Assembly (NCBI RefSeq): GCF_014904745.1
Contig: NZ_JACZCS010000014.1
Location: 62,001 to 126,000 of the forward strand
Source of the DNA: Oricola nitratireducens
Lineage (GTDB): Bacteria > Pseudomonadota > Alphaproteobacteria > Rhizobiales > Rhizobiaceae
DNA: 64,000 bases
Direction of reading: 5' to 3'
The position numbers and the translations under genes were made by a program. Below are positions 25,895 through 35,497 of the stretch, piece after piece. Each line of letters starts with the position of its first letter. Position 1 is the first letter of the stretch. The notes below the pieces were generated by a model. The model saw only the letters and a list, made by a program, of their open reading frames with translations, searched no databases and had not been told where the DNA came from.

Positions 25895-25999
25895 AGCGCT
25901 GTCCTTCTCACATGCTCTCGTCGAGGTTGTCCGCGCGCATTCGGAGCGCCGGCATGGAGCGGAGGGTATGCCCCATGCCGGCGCGGCGCTTGCGGGGCA

Positions 26000-26464
26000 T
26001 TACATCGCCGCCTGCGCGACGTTGACGCCGAGATCGTAGACAAGCTGACCGCCATAAAAGGCGGTCGCGGTGACCAGAACCGCCCCGACGACTTCTGCGA
26101 CCGGGACCAGGGCGCGGAAGGCACCGCCGATGGACATGTTGCGCCACCAGACAAAGGCGCGCAGCGCGCCCCACGCCCCGAAAGCAACGGCGGTGAATGT
26201 CCCCAGTCCCTCGTGGATCTCGGCGACATTGCTGCGGAAACCGCCGCTTTCGGCGATATCGAGAGCCATGCCGCCAAAGACGAACGTCACGACGGCGAAC
26301 AGGGCGGCAAGGACCGCGAGTCCGGTCGACACGTTTCCGGCTGCGGTTCGCTGCGTCACGCTTGCTCCGCGCGCGATCGCGACCACATCGAAGACCGCCA
26401 GCGTCAGCATGAAAACTATCGGGAAATGGACCAGAATCGGATGGATATGCTGCAGCGGGATCAT
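26000..26464 (-). CDS. DUF2231 membrane protein
   Basis: A 154-residue integral membrane protein with four helices, opening MIPLQHIHPILVHFPIVF, the hallmark of DUF2231, and containing EIHEGLGTFTA. Conserved histidines in helices 1 and 3 hint at haem or metal binding, as in cytochrome b561-like folds; that is inference. The ATG at 26464 fits the family start; the longer frame upstream does not. It lies 105 bases upstream of the PAP2 gene on the same strand and may be co-transcribed. Confidence 0.85.
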   Translation of the reverse strand: MIPLQHIHPILVHFPIVFMLTLAVFDVVAIARGASVTQRTAAGNVSTGLAVLAALFAVVTFVFGGMALDIAESGGFRSNVAEIHEGLGTFTAVAFGAWGALRAFVWWRNMSIGGAFRALVPVAEVVGAVLVTATAFYGGQLVYDLGVNVAQAAM

Positions 26465-26728
26465 GGAAGTGCCTTTTTCGAATGAGAGAAAATCTTCGTC
26501 TGCAAGAGACGCCGCCCGAGCTAGCCAAGCCAAGATTACAGATCGCTGACAGGTGTCTCCTTCGCTCCGCCATGACGGTGCTGACCGCCGGACAGCCGGG
26601 ACAACGATTGCCGGACGGTCGACAAGTTTCGGGTCGTCCGCCGTCCAGCCTTATGATTCTGCTCGCCTTTCCCGGCCCTTCATCCGTTTTTCATTAAACC
26701 CCGCGAAACCGCTCCCATACTCGCGCCC

Positions 26729-27463
26729 ATGTCTGTCCACGCCAAATCGGACCATGTACCCATGAACTGGGCTCGGGTGATTGCCCGCAACCGCGACGCG
26801 CTTTTGCGCATCGTCGCGGCACTGTTCGCCATGGCCGGTCTGGCCGACGGCGAAATGACGGCGACGCTGCCGCGCAGTCTGCACAACCATCTCCTGCGCA
26901 TCCTGCGCTCCGCCGAAGCCGCCGTCCGGCGTCTCGTCATCATCGCCGCGCGCGATCTTGTTGTTGTGGTGGCGCCGGCGCGCCGCAAAAAAGCCGCCAC
27001 ACCAACCACAACAACAACCACAACAGGCAAACCCGCCGACGCCATCCCGGCGCTTCCCCTCATCGATCCGCTGAAGCGTTTCGACTTCCGGCCCCGGAGG
27101 CGCCGCGCCCGGTCCTTCCCGCGCATCAACTTCATCGGCCTGACCGAGCCGACGCCGATCCCCGACGACTGGTTTCCCTCGCCCGACGACCTGCTCGACG
27201 CCGCGCCGCTTTGCCGCCGGCTGCACATGCTGAAGCGCGCGCTGGACGATCTCGACGGTCAGGCGAAACGCCTTGCGCGCTGGAAAGCGAAGCGCGATCT
27301 CGGCCTCAACCGCTCGCCCCGCTTCAATCCCATGCGCCCCGGTCGCCCGCCCGGCTACCGCAAGCGGGCCTTTCACGCGGTCGACGACGTGCTGAGGGAA
27401 TGCCACGCGCTGGCGCTGGATCTGGAGCGAACGCCCGGCGGTCCGCCATCCGGTTCTTCGTAA
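26729..27463 (+). CDS. Hypothetical protein, basic and proline-rich C-terminus
   Basis: A 244-residue protein. The N-terminal third is helical (IARNRDALLRIVAALFAMAG); the middle has a Lys/Thr-rich linker encoded by an ACA/ACC repeat (PTTTTTTTGK, near 26999-27026); the rest is very basic with RFDFRPRRRRARSFPRINF and RFNPMRPGRPPGYRKR. No signal peptide or named domain recognised. The codon pattern and absence of a better reading on the other strand support it as a gene. A nucleic-acid-binding role is a guess from charge only. Confidence 0.7.
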   Translation: MSVHAKSDHVPMNWARVIARNRDALLRIVAALFAMAGLADGEMTATLPRSLHNHLLRILRSAEAAVRRLVIIAARDLVVVVAPARRKKAATPTTTTTTTGKPADAIPALPLIDPLKRFDFRPRRRRARSFPRINFIGLTEPTPIPDDWFPSPDDLLDAAPLCRRLHMLKRALDDLDGQAKRLARWKAKRDLGLNRSPRFNPMRPGRPPGYRKRAFHAVDDVLRECHALALDLERTPGGPPSGSS

Positions 27464-27530
27464 TAGTCAGACTGATGACGAGTCAGGCGTGGTAACGATG
27501 ACGCTTGGCTTGATGTCAAGGACTGGCCGG

Positions 27531-27549
27531 GGCCCCTTCATTCGGGGCC
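27531..27549. terminator. Hairpin between convergent genes
   Basis: GGCCCC (27531-27536), seven-base loop, GGGGCC (27544-27549), between the hypothetical gene (plus) and the PilZ gene (minus). No T-run, so assignment as a terminator is weak. Confidence 0.35.
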
Positions 27550-27607
27550 TCGTCCTCGGACTTGACCCGGAGATGGCGGAAACGGGATGGCTTCCGGGCC
27601 CTCGCCG

Positions 27608-28207
27608 TCAGTCCAGAAACGGCTTCAGGGCCTGGCTGCGCTGCAGAACGGTGAATTCGATCGAGATCCCGCCCTCGAAATGGCGGGCGACCCGGCCCTG
27701 CATGCTGCCGAGTGACACCGGAGCCCCGATCGGCGGGACCACATCGGTTTCGACGGCGGCGCCGGAGAGCGACAGATCGATGATCCGGCAGCCGTGCCGC
27801 TTGCCATCTTCGAATATGAGAACACCTGCCTGGTTGCGCGGCTCGATGCGTTCGTTGCGGCGGTCTTCGGGCAGGTTCAGCGCGAGTTTGTTCTCAAGCC
27901 ACGTCAATTGCCGGACGAGCTTCGTATGCTTGTTCGGCGGCGCGTCGAATCTCAGCGCGAAGCCGTCCGGCTTGACGCGCGTGATCCTGCCGTCGAGCCG
28001 GCCGACATGATCGACATAGGCGATCACGCGCTCACCGAGCCGCCCGGCCCCGCCGGTGGAAAAGGCAACGCTTCCCGGCGACATGTCGGCAACCCTGCAC
28101 GGAAATTCGGACCGGTCGGACAACATCAGCCGTCCGTCGAGCAAGACTTTCACGCGCCGGTACTGGCGGCGATCGGTATCGGTTTCAGTTTGGTCTTCGC
28201 CGAGCAT
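27608..28207 (-). CDS. Tandem PilZ domain protein
   Basis: A 199-residue protein with two PilZ-like halves. The first has DRRQYRRVKVLLDGRLML and VADMSPGSVAFS; the second starts RRNERIEPRNQAGV and has IIDLSLSGAAVET. The RxxxR plus D/NxSxxG pattern of cyclic di-GMP receptors is complete in the first half (RQYRR, DMSPGS) and partly kept in the second (DLSLSG). It probably reads c-di-GMP to adjust motility or surface polysaccharide. ATG at 28207 is used; one 42 bases upstream is possible. Confidence 0.85.
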   Translation of the reverse strand: MLGEDQTETDTDRRQYRRVKVLLDGRLMLSDRSEFPCRVADMSPGSVAFSTGGAGRLGERVIAYVDHVGRLDGRITRVKPDGFALRFDAPPNKHTKLVRQLTWLENKLALNLPEDRRNERIEPRNQAGVLIFEDGKRHGCRIIDLSLSGAAVETDVVPPIGAPVSLGSMQGRVARHFEGGISIEFTVLQRSQALKPFLD

Positions 28208-28450
28208 TTTGCAGTCGATCCGGTTGCTCCGAAATGATGGCCGGACCATAGTTACGCGGGGTTAAGCGGCGGTTATCCGGCGAAAACACCGTCTCTGATG
28301 CTTAACAATCGGTAGAAAATCCACTCGGCACCCCGCTGCTCCCCGCGACAAATTCGCCCTTTGAAAGTCACAAATTCGCAGTGATTTACGGGCATAGACT
28401 GAGAAAATGAATCTACTTGGGCTCCCCCTGCCTGACGAAACGAGGCGACC

Positions 28451-30292
28451 GTGACCACCACCCCGACCGACCCCGCACCGGAAACCACCGGCACCGCGCT
28501 CGCGACCATTCCCGCGCCGGCGCTCGCACCTGCCCTCGCCCGGATGATGACCGAGACGAACGGCGCCAGCCATGGCCGCTACGATACGCTCGACCGGGCG
28601 CTCAGGGCATCGATGGCGCGGCTGACCAGCGGCGTGTCGATCCATTCCGCCGGCACCGCCTGGGCCGATTGGCTGACGCATCTTTCGCGCGCGCCGGGGC
28701 GGCAGTCGGAACTGTATGAAAAAGCCGTCACGAACTTCTGGAAGCTCGCCTTCGATGCGATGGGCCCGTCGAGCCCGCTCGGACCGGACGGCGGTTTCCA
28801 CGAGGATGGCGACGACCACCGCTTCGACCATCCGGCATGGGACCACCTGCCGTTTCGGGCCTGGAAGCAATCCTTCCTCGCCGTCGAGGATTGGTGGAGC
28901 GAAGCGACGCAGGAAGTACGCGGCATGCACCACGCCAACGCCGACCGCGTCGCCTTCATGGCGCGCCAGATGCTCGACATGGCCGCGCCGTCCAACTCGC
29001 CCTTCCTCAATCCGGCGATCATCGAGAAAAGCCTCAAGAGCGGCGGCGTGAACCTTCTCGAGGGCGCGCAGAATTTCACCGCCGACGTCGCACGCGAACT
29101 CGCCAACGCGCCGGCGCCGCAATCGCCGGATTTCCGCGTCGGCGAGGACATTGCCTGCACGCCGGGCGAGGTCGTCTACCGCAACGAGGTGATGGAACTG
29201 ATCCAGTATGCGCCGCAGACGGACAAGGTGCGCGCCGAGCCGGTGCTGATCGTCCCGGCATGGATCATGAAATACTACATTCTCGATCTTTCGCCGCACA
29301 ACTCGCTGATCAACCACATCGTCAGCCAGGGCTTCACGGTGTTCGCGATTTCCTGGCGCAATCCGGGGCCGGAGCAGCGCGATCTGTCGCTCGACGACTA
29401 TCGCCGCCTCGGCGTGATGGCGGCGCTGGATGCCATAGAACGCGTCGTACCGGACGAAAAGATCCACGCCTGCGGCTACTGCCTCGGCGGCACCATCTTG
29501 TCGATCGCGGCGGCGACGATGGCGCGCGACGGCGACAAGCGCCTCGCCTCGGTCACGTTGCTCGCCGCGCAGACGGATTTCACCGAGGCCGGCGAACTGA
29601 TGCTGTTCCTCGATGAAAGCGAGATCGCCTATCTCGAGGACATGATGTGGGACCAGGGCTATCTCGACCAGAAGCAGATGGATGGCGCGTTCCGGGCGTT
29701 GCGCGCCCGCGACCTGATCTGGTCGCGCGCCGTCAGGCGCTATTTCCTCGGCGAAGAAGAAGAGCAGTTCGACATCTCCGCCTGGAACGCCGATTCCACG
29801 CGCATGCCCTACCGGATGCATTCGGACTATTTGCGCGGACTGTTCCTCGAAAACCGTCTGACGGCCGGGCGCTTCGCCGTCGAGGGGCGCGTGATCGCGC
29901 TGAAGGACATCGACGCGCCGTTCTTCGTCGTCGCGACCGAGAAGGACCACATCGCGCCGTGGCGTTCGGTCTACAAGACGACACTGTTCACCGATTCCGA
30001 CCTGACCTTCGTCCTGACCAGCGGCGGCCACAATGGCGGCGTCGTTTCCGAACCCGGCCATCGCGGCCGGCACTACCGCATCGGCTTTCGCGAGCGGGGC
30101 GGCAAGTACCGCGATCCGAAAAGCTGGCGCGAAAGCCATGCGCCGCGGGACGGTTCGTGGTGGACGGAATGGGCGGCGTGGCTTGGCGCGCAGAGCAGCA
30201 CACAGCTGGTCAGCCCGCCGCAAACCGGCGCTCCGAATGCCGGACTGCCGCCGCTCTGCCCGGCGCCGGGAACTTATGTGTTCCAGAAATAG
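28451..30292 (+). CDS. phaC: Poly(3-hydroxyalkanoate) polymerase, class I
   Basis: A 613-residue PHA synthase that polymerises (R)-3-hydroxyacyl-CoA into storage granules. The lipase-like box is GYCLGG (342-347) with nucleophile Cys344; Asp499 in TEKDHIAPW and His527 in GGHNGG complete the triad. An N-terminal domain of about 240 residues precedes the alpha/beta hydrolase fold. Length fits class I enzymes. GTG start with GAGGCGA upstream. No phaA, phaB, phasin or phaR neighbour is visible, which suggests a second synthase copy or dispersed genes. Confidence 0.93.
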   Translation: MTTTPTDPAPETTGTALATIPAPALAPALARMMTETNGASHGRYDTLDRALRASMARLTSGVSIHSAGTAWADWLTHLSRAPGRQSELYEKAVTNFWKLAFDAMGPSSPLGPDGGFHEDGDDHRFDHPAWDHLPFRAWKQSFLAVEDWWSEATQEVRGMHHANADRVAFMARQMLDMAAPSNSPFLNPAIIEKSLKSGGVNLLEGAQNFTADVARELANAPAPQSPDFRVGEDIACTPGEVVYRNEVMELIQYAPQTDKVRAEPVLIVPAWIMKYYILDLSPHNSLINHIVSQGFTVFAISWRNPGPEQRDLSLDDYRRLGVMAALDAIERVVPDEKIHACGYCLGGTILSIAAATMARDGDKRLASVTLLAAQTDFTEAGELMLFLDESEIAYLEDMMWDQGYLDQKQMDGAFRALRARDLIWSRAVRRYFLGEEEEQFDISAWNADSTRMPYRMHSDYLRGLFLENRLTAGRFAVEGRVIALKDIDAPFFVVATEKDHIAPWRSVYKTTLFTDSDLTFVLTSGGHNGGVVSEPGHRGRHYRIGFRERGGKYRDPKSWRESHAPRDGSWWTEWAAWLGAQSSTQLVSPPQTGAPNAGLPPLCPAPGTYVFQK

Positions 30293-30421
30293 GGTGCGGC
30301 CGCTTTACGGTTGACGGCACAGCCCCCGCCTGACATCAGGTCCCCTCACCTTCAAGGCGATGGCGACACGACCGCCGAACGGCCGCGAGGCATTTCCAGG
30401 AAGCGAACCGGACAGGCGGCG

Positions 30422-31519
30422 ATGCTGCAGACACCTTATTATCTCATCGACAAGGCGCGGCTGAAACCCAACCTGGAGAAGATCGCCCGGCTGCGCGAGG
30501 CCTCCGGCGCCAAGTCCCTGCTGGCGCTGAAATGCTTCGCCACTTGGTCGGTTTTCGATTTCATGGCCGAGTATATGGACGGCACCACCTCCTCCTCGCT
30601 TTACGAGGTGAAGCTCGGCTACGAGAAGTTCGGCGGCGAGACCCATGCCTATTCGGTGGCCTACGCCGATCACGAGATCGCCGAGGTGCTCGAAAACTGC
30701 GACAAGATCATCTTCAACACGCTTCACCAACTCGAACGGTTCGAGGAGCCGAGCCGCGGCAAGACGCGCGGCCTGCGCGTCAATCCCGGCGTGTCGACCT
30801 CCGAATTCGACCTCGCCGACCCGGCCCGCCCCTTCTCGCGGCTGGGCGAGCACGACCCGAAGGCCATCGAAAAGGTCGCCGACCTCGTGTCGGGTTTCAT
30901 GTTCCACTGCAATTGCGAGAACGAGGATTTCGACCGGTTCGACGCCATGCTCGGCCATATCGAGCAGCGTTTCGGTTATCTCGTCCGCCTGATGGACTGG
31001 ATCAGCCTCGGCGGCGGCATCCATTTCACCGGCGAGGACTATCCGCTCGACCGCTTCGCCGAACGACTGAAGCGCTTTGCCGGCGAATACGGCGTGCAGG
31101 TCTATCTGGAGCCGGGCGAAGCGGCGATCACCGATGCCGCAACGCTGGAGGTGACCGTGCTCGACACGCTGTTCAACGGCAAGGACCTCGCCATCGTCGA
31201 TTCCTCCATCGAGGCGCATATGCTCGACCTGCTGGTCTATCGCGAGACAGCCAAGCTCGCGCCAAACGAGGGGCCGCATGAATGGATGGTCTGCGGCAAG
31301 TCATGCCTTGCCGGAGACATTTTCGGCGAATTCCGCTTCACGGAACCGCTGAAGCCCGGCGACCGGTTGAGCTTCCGGGACGCGGCGGGTTACACCATGG
31401 TCAAGAAGAACTGGTTCAACGGCGTCAAGATGCCGGCCATCGCCGTGAAGGAGCTCGACGGCTCCGTGCGGCTCGTCAGGGATTTCGGCTACGAGGACTT
31501 CGTCGCCGCCCTGTCGTGA
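30422..31519 (+). CDS. nspC: Carboxynorspermidine/carboxyspermidine decarboxylase
   Basis: A 365-residue fold-type III PLP decarboxylase that converts carboxyspermidine (or carboxynorspermidine) to the triamine. The PLP lysine is in LLALKCFATW (Lys37), the glycine-rich phosphate loop in ISLGGGIHFTGEDYP, and the acidic YLEPGEA and catalytic CGKSCLAGD segments follow. Length fits NspC. It is upstream of the matching dehydrogenase, 60 bases apart, forming the alternative polyamine route used by rhizobia in place of S-adenosylmethionine decarboxylase. Confidence 0.94.
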   Translation: MLQTPYYLIDKARLKPNLEKIARLREASGAKSLLALKCFATWSVFDFMAEYMDGTTSSSLYEVKLGYEKFGGETHAYSVAYADHEIAEVLENCDKIIFNTLHQLERFEEPSRGKTRGLRVNPGVSTSEFDLADPARPFSRLGEHDPKAIEKVADLVSGFMFHCNCENEDFDRFDAMLGHIEQRFGYLVRLMDWISLGGGIHFTGEDYPLDRFAERLKRFAGEYGVQVYLEPGEAAITDAATLEVTVLDTLFNGKDLAIVDSSIEAHMLDLLVYRETAKLAPNEGPHEWMVCGKSCLAGDIFGEFRFTEPLKPGDRLSFRDAAGYTMVKKNWFNGVKMPAIAVKELDGSVRLVRDFGYEDFVAALS

Positions 31520-31579
31520 AATCCCTCTAGTAAACCAATCCACCACAAGACGGAGACACAAGGGAGACCTCCAAGGCTC

Positions 31580-32824
31580 ATGAAACGCAATGTATTGATC
31601 ATCGGCGCCGGCGGCGTCGCCCAGGTCGTCGCGCACAAATGCGCGCGGAACAACGATGTGCTGGGAGACATCCACATCGCCAGCCGCACGCTCGCCAAAT
31701 GCGAGGCGATCATCGAAAGCGTGCGCGAGAAAGGCGCGATGAAGACCGATGGCGTGCTGGAAGCCCACCAGGTCGACGCGATGGATACGGCCGCCGTCGC
31801 CGACCTGATCCGCAAGACCGGCGTGCAGATCGTGATCAATGTCGGCAGCGCCTTCGTCAACATGTATGTGCTGGAGGCCTGCCTGGAGGCCGGCGCGGCC
31901 TATATCGACACCGCCATCCACGAAGAGCCGGACAAGATCTGCGAGACGCCGCCGTGGTACGCCAATTACGAATGGAAACGGCGCGACCGCTGCGCGGAAA
32001 AGGGCGTCACAGCGATCCTCGGCGCCGGCTTCGATCCCGGCGTCGTCAACGCCTTCGCACGTTTCGCCATCGACGAATTCATGGACGAGGTGAAGTCGAT
32101 CGACATCGTCGACATCAATGCCGGCAGCCACGGCAAATATTTCGCCACCAATTTCGATCCGGAGATCAATTTCCGCGAATTTACCGGCACAGTCATTTCC
32201 TGGCAGGACGGCGCGTGGACCGAAAATTCCATGTTCGAGATCGGCCGCGAATGGGACCTGCCGGTCGTCGGCAAGCAGAAGGCCTACATGTCGGGCCATG
32301 ACGAGGTGCAGTCGCTCGCCGTCAACTACCCGGACGCCGATGTGCGCTTCTGGATGGGCTTCGGCGACCACTACATCAATGTCTTCACCGTGCTGAAGAA
32401 TCTCGGACTGCTCTCCGAACAGCCGGTCAAGACGGCCGAAGGGCTGGAGGTCATTCCGCTGAAGGTGGTCAAGGCCGTGCTGCCCGATCCGGCGTCGCTG
32501 GCGCCCGACTACACCGGAAAGACCTGCATCGGCGATCTGGTCAAGGGCGTGAAGGACGGCAAGGAGGCGGAAGTCTTCGTCTACAATGTCGCCGACCACA
32601 AGGACGCTTACAACGAGGTCGGCAGCCAGGGCATTTCCTACACGGCTGGCGTGCCGCCCGTCGCCGCCGCCATGCTGATCGCCGACGGCACCTGGGATAC
32701 GGGCACGATGGTCAATGTCGAGGAACTCGACCCGAAGCCCTTCTTCACGATCCTCGACCGCATCGGCCTGCCGACGCGGGTGAAGGACGAAAATGGCGAT
32801 CGGCCCTGGAACGGAGACGCCTAG
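31580..32824 (+). CDS. Carboxynorspermidine/carboxyspermidine dehydrogenase (saccharopine dehydrogenase family)
   Basis: A 414-residue NAD(P)-dependent reductase that condenses aspartate semialdehyde with putrescine or diaminopropane. The Rossmann motif is at the N-terminus (VLIIGAGGVAQVVAHKCA), with YIDTAIHEEPD and GAGFDPGVVNAFARF further on, as in Lys1-like CANSDH proteins. GGGAGACC precedes the ATG. Together with the upstream decarboxylase it makes spermidine or norspermidine; which one depends on the diamine available, not visible here. Confidence 0.92.
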   Translation: MKRNVLIIGAGGVAQVVAHKCARNNDVLGDIHIASRTLAKCEAIIESVREKGAMKTDGVLEAHQVDAMDTAAVADLIRKTGVQIVINVGSAFVNMYVLEACLEAGAAYIDTAIHEEPDKICETPPWYANYEWKRRDRCAEKGVTAILGAGFDPGVVNAFARFAIDEFMDEVKSIDIVDINAGSHGKYFATNFDPEINFREFTGTVISWQDGAWTENSMFEIGREWDLPVVGKQKAYMSGHDEVQSLAVNYPDADVRFWMGFGDHYINVFTVLKNLGLLSEQPVKTAEGLEVIPLKVVKAVLPDPASLAPDYTGKTCIGDLVKGVKDGKEAEVFVYNVADHKDAYNEVGSQGISYTAGVPPVAAAMLIADGTWDTGTMVNVEELDPKPFFTILDRIGLPTRVKDENGDRPWNGDA

Positions 32825-32969
32825 CACCGGGAACGTCCCTTCCGTCGTGAAAGCGGGGCATATACCGCGCTGGCAAGGCCACGCTCCCGCCGTGTCATTC
32901 TCCTGCCCATTTCCGGGTGCCCGCTTGCAGGAACAGCTGGCGGGCATTCAACCAGGGAGGAGAACCCCG

Positions 32970-33206
32970 ATGAAGAAGATAATTTGCGTTGCGGCGATGT
33001 TCCTGTTCGCCACGCCGGCTTTCGCGTTCCACTGTCCGGCCGACATGGCCGAGATTGACGCGGCGCTGCCGTCGGCGAGCCTTTCGGATGAACAGATGGC
33101 GCAGGTCAAGGAGCTGCGCGCACTTGGCGAAAAACAGCATAAGGCCGGCGATCACGCGGCCTCGATCGAGACTCTCGCCAAGGCAAAGGCGCTGCTCGGT
33201 ATCTGA
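32970..33206 (+). CDS. Small periplasmic helical protein
   Basis: A 78-residue protein with a signal peptide (MKKIICVAAMFLFATPAFA) and a 58-residue mature part predicted as two or three helices (SDEQMAQVKELRALGEKQHKAG, HAASIETLAKAKALLGI) with one cysteine. GGGAGGAG precedes the ATG. Similar tiny proteins occur throughout Hyphomicrobiales; function unknown. Confidence 0.82.
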   Translation: MKKIICVAAMFLFATPAFAFHCPADMAEIDAALPSASLSDEQMAQVKELRALGEKQHKAGDHAASIETLAKAKALLGI

Positions 33207-33227
33207 CCGCGCTGCCTTACAGGCAAT

Positions 33228-33252
33228 AAAAAAGGCCGGGCAAAACCCGACC
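33228..33252 (-). terminator. Intrinsic terminator of the cold-shock gene
   Basis: Minus-strand stem GGTCGGG / CCCGGCC with one G-U pair and a five-base loop, followed by six T residues (33233-33228). It lies 59 bases after the cspA stop and may also stop transcription from the convergent small gene. Confidence 0.8.
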
Positions 33253-33310
33253 TTCAGTCATCCCGGCGCCCCGTGCCAGTACATCCGTGGTCACGGGGCG
33301 GAGACGATAA

Positions 33311-33520
33311 TTAGGCAGCCTGCAGGTTGTCTGCGGCGCTCTTGCCCGAACGGCTGTCCTTGACAACGTCGAAGGACAGCTTCTGGCCTTCAACGATGGT
33401 GCGCATGCCGGCGCGCTCAACGGCCGAGACGTGGACGAAGACGTCGGCAGCGCCGTCGTCCGGCTGGATGAAGCCGAAGCCCTTGGTGGCGTTGAAGAAT
33501 TTTACGGTTCCAGTGGTCAT
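33311..33520 (-). CDS. cspA: Cold-shock domain protein
   Basis: A 69-residue single CSD protein with RNP1 KGFGFIQ and RNP2 DVFVHVSA, binding single-stranded RNA/DNA as an RNA chaperone. [21 protein letters not shown] is the standard start, preceded by AAAGGA. The long leader upstream, without another gene on this strand for several hundred bases, is typical of cold-shock mRNAs, whose structured 5' ends respond to temperature. I cannot tell whether it is cold-induced or constitutive. Confidence 0.95.
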   Translation of the reverse strand: MTTGTVKFFNATKGFGFIQPDDGAADVFVHVSAVERAGMRTIVEGQKLSFDVVKDSRSGKSAADNLQAA

Positions 33521-33870
33521 GACGATTTCCTTTCGATAGGTCATGGTAGTCGGCCTGCCACGCGAATTGCGGTGCAAGCTGTTTAGATCGATTTTGAAGG
33601 GAAGATCGTCAGTTACGCCCAAAGGCGCGGAAACAATATTCGAAAAGCAAGATCGATAGGCGATACATAGGCGATTTTCTCGCCGGAAACAAGCAGGGCC
33701 GCAACGAATTGTTCCCGGCTGCGCGGAAATCGGTCCACGGTACTGCGCGCCGCGAACGACGGCCGGGTTTGCCGCCACATTCAGCCTCATAATTGCCGCA
33801 GTTTGGGCGGCATTGTCCGCGCGCGTAAAAGAACCGGGAGCATTTTCGCCTTTCCGGTCAAGGCGATGCG
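33521..33870. other. 350-base divergent intergenic region
   Basis: It contains the long cspA leader and promoter (minus) and the promoter of the NEW3-ABC operon (plus). No ORF that I trust, no strong hairpin. Confidence 0.5.
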
Positions 33871-34254
33871 GTGGGAAACGTGAGCCCCAGCAGGAAGAAA
33901 GCAACGGCCTCTGCGAGCAGTATCCGCCGATACGTGCTTTCGGCGCTGCTGCAGTTGCTGTTCGCCTTCGTACAGGCGGATGCCTTCCCCGCGGCACCCG
34001 ATCTCGACGGCTTTGCGGCCGGCCCCGCCGGCACCGCCCTGCAGACGGCGAGCCTCGTTGCCGGCGAACGCGATCCCGACAGTGTAAGCGCCGGCAAATC
34101 CCGCCCACTCGACCAGATCCCCCGCCTGTCCCCCATCCTGTTGCCCGTCGCCGGCAGTTACTTCACACCGCCGCAGCGCGACGTCGTTCGCGCCTCCGGC
34201 ATTTCCTCCCACGCCTATCTCGTGCGCGCGCCGCCGCTTTTCCCGCTTTCGTGA
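33871..34254 (+). CDS. Hypothetical secreted or anchored protein heading the NEW3-ABC operon
   Basis: A 127-residue ORF with GTG start (33871, or 33880). A basic N-terminus ([17 protein letters not shown]) precedes one hydrophobic segment ([18 protein letters not shown]) that looks like an uncleaved or cleaved signal. The rest is Ala/Pro/Ser-rich, ending [16 protein letters not shown]. No family recognised. It lies 52 bases upstream of the NEW3 gene on the same strand. An opposing minus-strand ORF covers the same bases but has a less plausible composition. Confidence 0.55.
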   Translation: MGNVSPSRKKATASASSIRRYVLSALLQLLFAFVQADAFPAAPDLDGFAAGPAGTALQTASLVAGERDPDSVSAGKSRPLDQIPRLSPILLPVAGSYFTPPQRDVVRASGISSHAYLVRAPPLFPLS

Positions 34255-34306
34255 CCGACGGGGCGCAGCCGTGCTGCGCTCAATGCATCTATGAAGCGAG
34301 GAAAAC

Positions 34307-35497
34307 ATGAATACCCGAACCAGCATGTTCTGGGGCGCCCTTGTGGCATGCACCCTTCTGTCCAACGCGCCCGCTTACGCGCAGACCGACGCCATGAAGA
34401 CGTCCTCGGTCCAGCCATATGGTTTCTGGCTGACCACCCCCACCCCCGAATTCACCGCCAATGCCGGCAAGAAGATCAGCATTCCGCTGAGCGTCATCAA
34501 CGACACCGAGGAACCGCGGCGCGCCGAGATCACGCTGAACGGCGTGCCGGACGGCTGGACCTATGCTCTCAAGGGCAGCGGCCACGAGGTCGCGGCCGCC
34601 ATGGTCGCGCCCGGCGACACGGGCAGCCTGACGCTCGAACTGACGCCGCCATCGGGCGCGAAGGCAAAGGCCTACCCGCTCGACATCAAGGCGAAATATT
34701 CCGGCGGCACGGCGGAACTGCCGCTCGCCGTCACGATTTCGGACGCGCCGGAGGCCTCCGCCACACTGGTGCCCGAACTGCCGGCGCTACGCGGTGGCGT
34801 CAAGACAAGCTTCGAATACAAGATGAAGCTGACGAACGATGGCGCCGATGACGCGCTGTTCAACCTCGCCGCCGACGTGCCGCCCGGCTTCCAGACGACA
34901 TTCAAGAAGGGCTACGGCTCGGAGGAAATCACCGGAATTCCGGTCAAGGCGGGGCAAACCGCTGATGTGACACTGCAGGTCAAGCTCGATAATTCGGTGC
35001 CTGCCGGGCAATATCCGATCCACGTCATGACGGTGGCCGGCGACCAGCATGCCGCCGCCGACCTCGCGCTTCAGGTAACGGGATCGCCCAAGCTCGATCT
35101 CACCGGACCGCAACAGCGCCTCAGCGGCACCGCGGTCGCCGGCAAGGAGACGAGCTTCACCTTCAAGCTCGACAACTCGGGCAGCGCACCGGCGAAGGCA
35201 GTCAAGCTTGCCGCCACCGCTCCGAGCGGCTGGAAAGTCAGCTTCGATCCGGCCGAACTGCCCGGACTGAAGCCCGGCGACGAGCAGGACGTCAACGTGA
35301 CGATCAAGCCGACCGAAAAGGCGATCGCCGGCGACTACATGGTGACGATGAATGCACGGGCCGAAGGCACGTCGACATCCGCGCGTTTCCGCACGACGGT
35401 GGAAACGTCCACGATGTGGGGCATCGTCGGCCTCGGCGTCATCGGCCTCGCCGTGATCGTGCTGGCCATGGCAGTCATGAGGTATGGCCGCAGATGA
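34307..35497 (+). CDS. NEW3 (alpha-galactosidase-associated) Ig-like domain protein, membrane-anchored
   Basis: A 396-residue exported protein: signal peptide to about residue 26 (SNAPAYAQ), then three Ig-like NEW3-type beta-sandwich units (about 40-150, 160-262, 268-368; motifs such as [25 protein letters not shown] and [11 protein letters not shown]), and a C-terminal membrane helix ([19 protein letters not shown]) with a short basic tail. The protein would stand in the periplasm anchored by its C-terminus. Its stop overlaps the ATP-binding gene (ATGA), so it is tightly coupled to the ABC transporter and likely its partner. Confidence 0.9.
   Translation: MNTRTSMFWGALVACTLLSNAPAYAQTDAMKTSSVQPYGFWLTTPTPEFTANAGKKISIPLSVINDTEEPRRAEITLNGVPDGWTYALKGSGHEVAAAMVAPGDTGSLTLELTPPSGAKAKAYPLDIKAKYSGGTAELPLAVTISDAPEASATLVPELPALRGGVKTSFEYKMKLTNDGADDALFNLAADVPPGFQTTFKKGYGSEEITGIPVKAGQTADVTLQVKLDNSVPAGQYPIHVMTVAGDQHAAADLALQVTGSPKLDLTGPQQRLSGTAVAGKETSFTFKLDNSGSAPAKAVKLAATAPSGWKVSFDPAELPGLKPGDEQDVNVTIKPTEKAIAGDYMVTMNARAEGTSTSARFRTTVETSTMWGIVGLGVIGLAVIVLAMAVMRYGRR

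Noticed and set aside
33787-34365. 192-codon minus-strand ORF opposite the small gene at 33871
   Set aside because: Composition looks like a shadow, and it would overlap the start of the NEW3 gene head-on; the plus-strand reading begins an operon and has a signal-like segment.
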